This document shows, one piece after another, positions 1 to 5,103 of a DNA stretch of 5,524 nucleotides (within the stretch, counting starts at the first letter, position 1; every line of letters starts with the position of its first letter). Below the pieces are notes generated by a model, which saw nothing but the letters and a program-made list of their open reading frames with translations, had not been told where the DNA came from and did no database searches. A program made the position numbers and the translations under genes. The DNA is from an uncultured Lachnospiraceae bacterium (GTDB lineage Bacteria > Bacillota > Clostridia > Lachnospirales > Lachnospiraceae), in assembly GCA_945787485.1 (NCBI GenBank), contig CALZHV010000147.1:1-5524 (forward strand). The letters are read 5' to 3'.

Positions 1-716
1 GCATCATTATTGTTAAGCATAATAAAACGCTCAATGTACATACATCCGTCATATATGCAATAACTAAAAAAACAGATTATTTCATTTTGGCGAACCAATA
101 TTTCCGTATTACCGTTTTGTGCTTGCGATTCAGCAACTATTTTATCAAAATAATTACTATTTCTTTCACAGAATATATCATATTTAGAAGCAAGATAATT
201 GTTTATTTTAACGGCCAAATCGTTTTTTTCTTTTTCATTCATCTTTTCGACAGATACTGTTGTAATTATATTTTGTTCAATTTCATGTGTCGGGATTATT
301 ATTTTATAGTCATAATTGGAAATCACATTACTAAAGCCGCTGCCAATATAATAATTCTCGTTTTCCGGCATCAAAAAAGCCAATTTTATACCTCTGCTTT
401 TCATATCCTTTAGTGCACATTTTAACATTTCTTTCATAATGCCTTTTCCCCTATACTCAGGCAAAACAGCAACTCCAACAATGTAAACAGCATCCTCCGG
501 TATATCATTAACAAGAATTTTATATGGATTGCAATGTATCATTCCAATTACCTTATTGTTATCACAAACTGTAAAAACCCTGTTTTCTTTACAAACCACA
601 TTAAAGTAGTAATTTGTAAAGCCAACAGAGTCATTGAAAATGTCATCCCATATTTTTCTTATTTCTTTTAAATTTTCTTTATCATTATATTTGTATGTTA
701 ACTTTTTAGTATTCAT
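1..716 (-). CDS. GNAT-family N-acetyltransferase, Eis-like, 3' end outside the window
   Basis: An open frame of 238 codons without a stop runs from the ATG at 716 off the left edge, so the C-terminus is missing. Residues 78-98 form GNAT motif A (VGVAVLPEYRGKGI, followed by an amphipathic helix), the acetyl-CoA pyrophosphate loop. Residues 112-128 (LAFLMPENENYYIGSGF) match the motif B region, with the YYxxxGF typical of Eis-type enzymes. Residues 150-238 look like the second GNAT-like half of that family, which suggests a full length of about 390 residues with a C-terminal SCP2-like domain (family knowledge, not visible here). Likely role: acetyl transfer from acetyl-CoA to an amine; the substrate is unknown. 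The ATG lies inside the last codons of ispF (11-nt overlap), so it is probably cotranscribed and translationally coupled. The only SD-like sequence, GGGG in the ispF tail, is about 14 nt away and too far to be convincing. Confidence 0.85.
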   Translation of the reverse strand, partial: MNTKKLTYKYNDKENLKEIRKIWDDIFNDSVGFTNYYFNVVCKENRVFTVCDNNKVIGMIHCNPYKILVNDIPEDAVYIVGVAVLPEYRGKGIMKEMLKCALKDMKSRGIKLAFLMPENENYYIGSGFSNVISNYDYKIIIPTHEIEQNIITTVSVEKMNEKEKNDLAVKINNYLASKYDIFCERNSNYFDKIVAESQAQNGNTEILVRQNEIICFFSYCIYDGCMYIERFIMLNNND

Positions 717-1272
717 TTGATATTCTACATCCCCGGCATCCCTGACATTTTGATTCTTCACTATATGCAACATTTCCGTTTATTCTGTAATCAAAATTAT
801 CAATAGTTTCAAGCAGACATATTGCCTGTGCACTAATTCCGCTTCCGTCTCCGGTAAAACCCAGCCCTTCTTCGGTAGTGGCTTTTACATTTATCTGATT
901 AATATCTATGTTTAATGCATTTGCAATGTTGTTCCTCATATTTTCTATATATGGTGCTAATTTTGGTCTTTGCGCAATTACAGTCGCATCTATATTGCCA
1001 ATCAGCATATTATTTTCATCAATAAGTTTTCCGACATGTCTTAAAAGCTCTATGCTGTCAGCTCCTTTATATTTCGGATCCGTATCCGGAAAATGTTTTC
1101 CTATATCTCCCAACGAAGCCGCTCCAAGCAATGCATCCATTATTGCATGTACCAGAACATCCGCATCAGAATGTCCAAGTAATCCTTTTTCATATTCAAT
1201 TTCAACTCCGCCCAAAATAAGTTTTCTGTTTTCAACAAGCTTGTGGACGTCATATCCCATACCTATACGCAT
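706..1272 (-). CDS. ispF: 2-C-methyl-D-erythritol 2,4-cyclodiphosphate synthase with C-terminal Cys-rich extension
   Basis: IspF converts 4-diphosphocytidyl-2-C-methylerythritol 2-phosphate into the 2,4-cyclodiphosphate with release of CMP, a cytoplasmic step of the MEP isoprenoid pathway; family members are homotrimers. Visible hallmarks are the N-terminal RIGMGYDVH with metal ligands D8 and H10, third ligand H42 in GHSDADVLVHAIMDALLGA, the LGDIGKHFPDTDP loop (54-66), and TTEEGLGFTGDGSGI (132-146) of the nucleotide-binding region. The canonical fold ends near residue 155 (AICLLE), as expected for a family of about 157-160 residues. This protein runs to 188, and the extra segment ends in C176, C179 and C182 (CQGCRGC). 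The ATG at 1272 has a good SD, GGAGAG (1278-1283), 5 nt upstream. A GNAT gene overlaps its 3' end by 11 nt, and the gene at 1337 is divergent. The enzymatic part is intact, so the product is very likely functional. Confidence 0.96.
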   Translation of the reverse strand: MRIGMGYDVHKLVENRKLILGGVEIEYEKGLLGHSDADVLVHAIMDALLGAASLGDIGKHFPDTDPKYKGADSIELLRHVGKLIDENNMLIGNIDATVIAQRPKLAPYIENMRNNIANALNIDINQINVKATTEEGLGFTGDGSGISAQAICLLETIDNFDYRINGNVAYSEESKCQGCRGCRISNEY

Positions 1273-1304
1273 TTTTTCTCTCCATATTAATCTAATATTA
1301 TTTT

Positions 1305-1333
1305 ATATTATGTCCTCTTTTAATATTTTGTAA
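1305..1333 (-). promoter_or_regulatory. Possible promoter for ispF and the GNAT gene
   Basis: On the minus strand TTACAA (1328-1333) is followed after 17 nt by TAATAT (1305-1310). Both are 4-5 of 6 matches to sigma-A boxes, and they sit about 30-60 nt upstream of the ispF start. The surrounding sequence is extremely AT-rich, so chance matches are likely. The spacing and position are the main support. Confidence 0.35.
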
Positions 1334-1336
1334 TTC

Positions 1337-2098
1337 ATGCAAAATAATTTCATTCATTATAACACTATTTTTTTTATTAGTAAAAAAATGTTTTTATATA
1401 GTTTACTGTTTTATATAAAAAATGTAAAATGTATTTATTATATCTATTATTCAAATCGTTCATACAGCCGTTCAAGCAAAAGTGCTTTTACTACGCTGCT
1501 TGCTATAATAATCGTATTTGCATTAATCTTTCTTTTTGCACGCATAAGCAACAAATCCGGCAGCTCATCATCAAGTTTTGACAGCAAGATAACCGAGTAT
1601 GCAAATGACCAATATGACATAATATTTGAAGACCGGCAGGATGCACTGTTGATAGTTATATCCGAATCAGACACAGTCCAGGCTGTTTACGGAAACAATG
1701 CTGCGAAGATTCTTGATGACTACATTGAAACAATGTGGGAAAAGTATGATGATAATTATAATGATGATCTTGGAATTCAGCTAAGCTGTATGTTTAACCA
1801 AACGCTTGACGAAATAAAAAAAGATGAAACAAAACCAATTAAACCGGAGCAAAGTTTCAAAAAAACATGTTACAGAGATGACTTGAATTGGGTAGATACC
1901 AAACAAAATCTTGTAAGTGCCTGCCTTGAATTTTACGAATGCACGGGTGGTATTCAGCCTTATGTTTTACTTGTCAAGGACCAAACAATCAAAAACGAGA
2001 CTAACGTTTTTGCAAAAACAATATCATCTGTACTTAAAATTTTTATTGTAGCATTTGCTATCATTGTAGTTACAATAATATTATTTATACTAATTTAA
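1337..2098 (+). CDS. Two-TM membrane protein with rearranged TPM-like domain; start uncertain, C-terminus frameshifted
   Basis: Reading from the ATG at 1337, residues 39-50 form a basic Ser/Arg-rich stretch (SNRSYSRSSKSA) and residues 51-69 a transmembrane helix. A Ser-rich linker follows (FARISNKSGSSSSS), then an extracytoplasmic region (about 82-233) and a second transmembrane helix (235-253). Residues 85-161 (EYANDQYDIIF, ALLIVISESD, AVYGNNAAKILDDYIETMW) resemble the second half of a TPM-like domain. Residues 178-213 (CYRDDLNWVD, ECTGGIQPYVLLV) resemble its first half, so the order looks swapped compared with the clostridial proteins I remember. The function of this family is unknown. The stop after ILFILI removes a cytoplasmic tail that is still readable one frame back (see 2095-2220). 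The first 38 residues are AT-driven low-complexity sequence. Neither in-frame ATG (1337, 1388) has an SD, so the true start is unclear and may be lost. It is either a real, altered gene or a young pseudogene. Confidence 0.6.
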   Translation: MQNNFIHYNTIFFISKKMFLYSLLFYIKNVKCIYYIYYSNRSYSRSSKSAFTTLLAIIIVFALIFLFARISNKSGSSSSSFDSKITEYANDQYDIIFEDRQDALLIVISESDTVQAVYGNNAAKILDDYIETMWEKYDDNYNDDLGIQLSCMFNQTLDEIKKDETKPIKPEQSFKKTCYRDDLNWVDTKQNLVSACLEFYECTGGIQPYVLLVKDQTIKNETNVFAKTISSVLKIFIVAFAIIVVTIILFILI

Positions 2099-2220
2099 TA
2101 AATCTTATTCACAAAAAGAAAGAACGCGAAGCTTTAGAAGAGACGTTAAAGCAGCCTCTTGAAACGTTCAGTTCAGATATTGATGATTTGTCCGAAAAAT
2201 ATGATAATTCCGATAATTAA
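2095..2220 (+). pseudogene. Out-of-frame C-terminal tail of the preceding membrane protein
   Basis: This frame, -1 relative to the gene ending at 2098, has no usable start near its beginning but reads as a natural juxtamembrane tail. It has hydrophobic LINLIH, then KKKEREALEETLKQPLETF, then an acidic end SEKYDNSDN with a TAA at 2218-2220. Positive residues directly after a transmembrane helix and a PLETF…DLxxKYDxSD ending match my memory of related two-TM clostridial proteins. The simplest explanation is a single-base deletion in the T run at 2094-2096: one extra T there would join the two frames as …LFILILINLIHKKK. A sequencing error is possible. I do not see a standard slippery heptamer that would favour programmed frameshifting. 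Confidence 0.7.
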
Positions 2221-2255
2221 AAACCGGCGTTATATACATTTATAATGAAACGCAA

Positions 2256-2298
2256 AAAAATAAGCGTGGCAGTTTTAAAGGCTGCTATGCTTATTTTT
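2256..2298. terminator. Two-way intrinsic terminator between convergent genes
   Basis: The arms AAAAATAAGCGTGGCAG (2256-2272) and CTGCTATGCTTATTTTT (2282-2298) form a 17-bp stem, two pairs being G·U in the RNA of one direction, with a 9-nt loop. The T-rich end serves the plus-strand gene. On the minus strand the stem ends in a run of seven Ts, 15 nt after the stop of the sce7726-family gene. It therefore fits as a shared terminator for both converging units. Confidence 0.9.
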
Positions 2299-2312
2299 AA
2301 TATACTATGATT

Positions 2313-2942
2313 TTATACAGATTTTTTATATCTCTTTTTTCTAATTCTTTTTTTGGGATTTTGATTTTTTCTGTAATTCATAATATCCTCAGCTATAGTA
2401 TTGTAATCTCTTTCAAACAATTCATCACTTATAAGTTTATCAAGCTCTTGTCTTTCAACTTTTCCTACCAGATAGTCTCTGACAAATTCTTTGCTTTTTG
2501 CTTTATAAGCCGGAAATTCCTTTATTGCCAGAATATGAGCCAGCTCAGGTCTCCATAATATTCTGATTTTCTTTTCTATTTTGCAATTAGGATTAATATC
2601 TGCTTCCCTTATTATATAAAAATCAAGCATGTTATCAAATTGTTCAACAGAGACAATACCCCAATGTTTTGGCACATGTTCTACCACGCTTTTTGCGTGT
2701 GTACTTCCTACAACTATAAAGTTATAATCAAAATAAAGCTCATAATCCTTAATCTGACGTTCTAATCGTGCATAACTGTCGGCATCGCTTTTTATTTCTA
2801 TACCAACAATTTTATCTGTAAGAATCGCGACAACATCAGCACGTGACTCTCCCATGCTCTTTTCTTCAATTATTCTGATTTTATCATATTTTTCCTCAAG
2901 GAATTCGAATAACGATTCCCTTATATCTTTATCCTTTAGCAT
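2313..2942 (-). CDS. sce7726-family protein, PD-(D/E)XK nuclease-like
   Basis: This 209-residue protein matches the sce7726 family, related to MmcB-like restriction-endonuclease folds; its cellular role is not established. The presumed catalytic core is E26/E32, then D36 in SRADVVAIL, then E49-I-K51 in VGIEIKSDADS, with Q63 in RLERQIKDYELYF. This is the usual order of a PD-(D/E)XK site. FIVVGSTHAK and the PKHWGIVSV strand (91-99) complete the recognisable domain at about residue 100. The second half is charged and ends in a strongly basic tail (KKRIRKKRYKKSV), which could contact nucleic acid. The ATG lies one base after the stop of the upstream dehydrogenase gene (TAACATG) and lacks a clear SD, so translation probably depends on coupling. 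It is the last gene of the map operon, just before the shared terminator. Nuclease activity is inferred from motifs only. Confidence 0.82.
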   Translation of the reverse strand: MLKDKDIRESLFEFLEEKYDKIRIIEEKSMGESRADVVAILTDKIVGIEIKSDADSYARLERQIKDYELYFDYNFIVVGSTHAKSVVEHVPKHWGIVSVEQFDNMLDFYIIREADINPNCKIEKKIRILWRPELAHILAIKEFPAYKAKSKEFVRDYLVGKVERQELDKLISDELFERDYNTIAEDIMNYRKNQNPKKRIRKKRYKKSV

Positions 2943-2943
2943 G

Positions 2944-4014
2944 TTATACCAATATGTCGCACAATCTTGAATCAGTTTTCAAAATTTCTTTTGCTCTTTC
3001 TCTGTATTTTTCTTCGTGCAGATAAGTATGTCTGAACGGCTTAATTGATGGAGCTATATCTATGGCTTTTTCAAAATCCGATTTTTTCATTTCAACAGTC
3101 TTGACATATTCCCAGAAACCTGTTGTCGAAAATACTGTATCAATCCTCTTTGTTCTGTGTTCCTGAACAATGCTCATCAAATATGTTGAAACACCAACCT
3201 GAACACCATGTAATTGTGGTTTTTCCAATATTTTATCTAATGCATGAGATATCAAATGCTCACTTCCGCTTGTCGGAACGCTGCTTCTTGCGATTTCATT
3301 TGCTATACCACTCATTGCAAGCGAATCAAGCAATTCTTTTATAAATCTGTCATCCTTTATATCAGTAAAAGGTGTTCTTACAAAACTGTTAACAGCCTTC
3401 TTGGATATCATCATTGCAAAATCATCCACCTTGCCATATCCCATATCTTCCTCATACTGCCAATCGTACAATGCAGTTATCTTGGAAATCATATCTCCAA
3501 TACCCGAATATATAAATCTGTCAGGTGCTTTTTTTATTACATCTATATCAGCCAAAATAACATTTGCCAATTTCGCAGGCAAAGATTTTCTTCTTCCTTC
3601 AACAATAAGTGATGCACTTGCACTAGAAAAGCCATCACTTGATGCAGATGTAGGGACACTTACAAAAGCAATATTTTGCAAATAGCCGCAATATTTTGCA
3701 GCATCAATCACCTTTCCTCCGCCTATACCAACTACAGCCTGAGTTGAATTCGGAAAAGAAAACGCAAGCTTCATTATTTCATTTATTTCAACAGTATCCA
3801 TTTCCTGATACTGCAAAACCTCAACTCCGCATTCCTTCATGCCGTTCAAAACATCTCGGCCGAACATATCAACCAATCCATTACCAAAAAGCACAACAAC
3901 TTTTGTCAGTCCGAGTTCTTCCAGAATATTACCGGTATTTTTTAATATATCTTTTTCAACTTTTAAAATAGAAGGAATGTTTATTTCTCTTACAGCATTA
4001 TTGCATACTCCCAA
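2944..4014 (-). CDS. egsA: Glycerol-1-phosphate dehydrogenase-family protein (EgsA/AraM-like), TTG start
   Basis: Members reduce dihydroxyacetone phosphate to sn-glycerol-1-phosphate with NAD(P)H and a bound metal, as in archaeal lipid synthesis and in Bacillus AraM. The dinucleotide loop is GIGGGKVIDAAK (96-107). The substrate loop VPTSASSDGFSSASASL (120-136) is of the G1P-dehydrogenase type rather than general iron alcohol dehydrogenase. GIGDMISKITALYDW (171-185) supplies D174; SGSEHLISHALD (249-260) and QLHGVQVG (267-274) supply H253 and H269, the expected metal ligands. At 356 residues it is close to archaeal EgsA and shorter than AraM (about 394). There is no in-frame ATG before residue 50. 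The start is a TTG at 4012-4014, 9 nt after the SD AAAGGGG. It lies 17 nt downstream of map and 1 nt before the sce7726-family gene. Another polyol-phosphate substrate cannot be excluded. Confidence 0.83.
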   Translation of the reverse strand: MGVCNNAVREINIPSILKVEKDILKNTGNILEELGLTKVVVLFGNGLVDMFGRDVLNGMKECGVEVLQYQEMDTVEINEIMKLAFSFPNSTQAVVGIGGGKVIDAAKYCGYLQNIAFVSVPTSASSDGFSSASASLIVEGRRKSLPAKLANVILADIDVIKKAPDRFIYSGIGDMISKITALYDWQYEEDMGYGKVDDFAMMISKKAVNSFVRTPFTDIKDDRFIKELLDSLAMSGIANEIARSSVPTSGSEHLISHALDKILEKPQLHGVQVGVSTYLMSIVQEHRTKRIDTVFSTTGFWEYVKTVEMKKSDFEKAIDIAPSIKPFRHTYLHEEKYRERAKEILKTDSRLCDILV

Positions 4015-4023
4015 AACTAATTA

Positions 4024-4030
4024 CCCCTTT
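4024..4030 (-). promoter_or_regulatory. Ribosome binding site that fixes a TTG start
   Basis: On the minus strand AAAGGGG lies 9 nt before the TTG of the dehydrogenase gene, inside the 17-nt gap after the map stop codon. The nearby ATG (in GGGAGTATG) is out of frame, so this site supports the TTG. Confidence 0.7.
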
Positions 4031-4031
4031 C

Positions 4032-4907
4032 TTAATATGATATTATTTTATACCCGTCTTCCGTAACAACAAGCTGGACCTCCCACTGTGCAGACGGCAA
4101 TCCATCTTCAGTATATACAGTCCAATCATCTTCTTCATCAATAAAAATGTTGTGTTTACCCATATTTATCATCGGCTCAATTGTAAACATCAATCCCGGT
4201 GCCATAATCATTCCGGTACCTTTTTTTGAAACATAGCTTACCCAAGGGTCCTCATGAAATGCCAGGCCAACGCCATGTCCTCCTATCTCTCTGACAACAG
4301 AATAACCATTTGATTTTACAAAATCGTTAATTGCCTGTCCGACATCTCCAAGATAACCCCATGGTTTAACCTTATCAAGCCCAACCTCAATACTTTTCTT
4401 TGCAACTTCTACAAGTTTTCTATCTTCATCTGAAACATTTCCTATACAAAACATTCTTGAAGAATCAGAGAAATATCCATTTAAATTGGTTGAAGCATCT
4501 ACATTTATTATATCTCCATCCATAAGAATCATATCCTTTGACGGAATCCCATGACATACCACATCATTTACTGAAGTACATACGCTCTTAGGAAATCCCT
4601 CGTAATTAAGTGGTGCAGGTATTGCGCCATGCTTTGTTGTTATATTATACACCCATTCATCTATTTCCTGTGTCGAAATACCTTCTTTAATGTGGTCAGC
4701 CACATAATCTAAAATTTCTATATTAATCTTTGCACTTTCCTCTATCAGGGCAATCTGTTCAGGCGTTTTTATAATATTTCTCCCAGGCACTCTGACACCT
4801 TTTCTTCTAAATGAATCTATTTTTGAATCAAATGCTTCATGGCACTTTTTATACTTTTTTCCGCTGTTGCACCAGCACAAATCATTTCTTCCTAATTTTC
4901 CTTCCAT
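4032..4907 (-). CDS. map: Type I methionine aminopeptidase with N-terminal SEC-C zinc motif
   Basis: The enzyme removes the initiator methionine from nascent proteins in the cytoplasm using two divalent metal ions. The first 23 residues hold a SEC-C motif, GRNDLCWCNSGKKYKKCH, with likely zinc ligands C11, C13, C22 and H23; in other proteins this motif binds zinc and contacts ribosomes or SecB. A linker leads to the catalytic domain from about residue 45. All the expected residues are present: H119 in VVCHGIP, metal ligands D137 (INVDAST), D148 (FSDSSRMF), H211 (GGHGVG), E244 (FTIEPM) and E276 (QWEVQLV). Length from this start is 291 residues. I chose the ATG at 4907 because GGGAG (4914-4918) sits 6 nt upstream and the protein then begins MEGKLGRNDLC. 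The in-frame ATG at 4931 would place that SD inside the gene. It is first in an operon with the G1P dehydrogenase and sce7726-family genes. Confidence 0.96.
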   Translation of the reverse strand: MEGKLGRNDLCWCNSGKKYKKCHEAFDSKIDSFRRKGVRVPGRNIIKTPEQIALIEESAKINIEILDYVADHIKEGISTQEIDEWVYNITTKHGAIPAPLNYEGFPKSVCTSVNDVVCHGIPSKDMILMDGDIINVDASTNLNGYFSDSSRMFCIGNVSDEDRKLVEVAKKSIEVGLDKVKPWGYLGDVGQAINDFVKSNGYSVVREIGGHGVGLAFHEDPWVSYVSKKGTGMIMAPGLMFTIEPMINMGKHNIFIDEEDDWTVYTEDGLPSAQWEVQLVVTEDGYKIISY

Positions 4908-4913
4908 TTTCGT

Positions 4914-4918
4914 CTCCC
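4914..4918 (-). promoter_or_regulatory. Ribosome binding site for map
   Basis: GGGAG on the minus strand lies 6 nt before the ATG at 4907. It decides between that start and the in-frame ATG at 4931, which has only AT-rich sequence and no SD upstream. Confidence 0.75.
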
Positions 4919-4994
4919 GGTTGTACGTCAAAATATAAAATAATATAAAAATAAAGTTGCCATTTTTTATTATGGCTTATCTGTTCCAAGAAAT

Positions 4995-5023
4995 ATATTA
5001 GTCTTACTCTTTAATTTTGTCAA
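4995..5023 (-). promoter_or_regulatory. Sigma-A-type promoter of the map operon
   Basis: A perfect -35 box TTGACA (5018-5023) is followed after exactly 17 nt by TAATAT (4995-5000). Transcription would start near 4988, giving a leader of about 80 nt before map. The leader is AT-rich and holds one small hairpin (GCCAT/ATGGC, 4959-4963 and 4972-4976); I recognise no riboswitch in it. The -35 box sits right after the terminator of the upstream pilT gene. Confidence 0.7.
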
Positions 5024-5029
5024 ATTAAA

Positions 5030-5085
5030 AGGGACTGTTTTTAGCTTCATGCCTTCTTTATGACATCCCGCTATAAACAGTCCCT
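5030..5085 (-). terminator. Intrinsic terminator downstream of pilT, with a long loop
   Basis: AGGGACTGTTT (5030-5040) and AAACAGTCCCT (5075-5085) form a perfect 11-bp stem. After one T·T mismatch it continues with 4 more pairs (TAGC/GCTA, 5042-5045 and 5070-5073), leaving a loop of about 24 nt. On the minus strand it begins 18 nt after the pilT stop and is followed by TTTTAATTT. The loop is longer than usual for a terminator. Confidence 0.75.
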
Positions 5086-5103
5086 GATTATGCTATATTT
5101 TTA

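Noticed and set aside
87..413. Plus-strand open frame opposite the GNAT gene
   Set aside because: It is Phe/Ile-rich low-complexity translation antisense to a clear GNAT domain, with no SD.
908..1333. Plus-strand open frame of 141 codons opposite ispF
   Set aside because: Shadow of ispF; the Ser/Pro/Phe-rich translation has no recognisable domain.
1402..1430. Promoter-like TTTACT, 17 nt, TAAAAT on the plus strand
   Set aside because: Possible, but such matches are common in sequence this AT-rich, and it would exclude both in-frame ATGs; not listed as a feature.
1447..1674. Minus-strand open frame opposite the TPM-like gene
   Set aside because: The plus strand carries the coherent membrane and domain pattern; this frame shows none.
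2086..2100. Programmed -1 frameshift in the TPM-like gene
   Set aside because: The site (CTAATTTAATAA) is not an X XXY YYZ heptamer and I see no strong stem just after it; a single-base deletion is simpler.
2307..2558. Plus-strand open frame just after the two-way terminator
   Set aside because: Antisense to the well-supported sce7726-family gene; Phe/Ile-rich and without an SD.
3123..4066. Several plus-strand open frames opposite the dehydrogenase
   Set aside because: All overlap a long gene with complete family motifs, and their translations are not domain-like.
4908..4931. Upstream ATG giving map eight extra residues
   Set aside because: The SD GGGAG lies downstream of that ATG and serves the start at 4907.
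4959..4976. Hairpin GCCAT/ATGGC in the map leader as an attenuator
   Set aside because: The stem is only 5 bp and lacks a clean T run directly after it.
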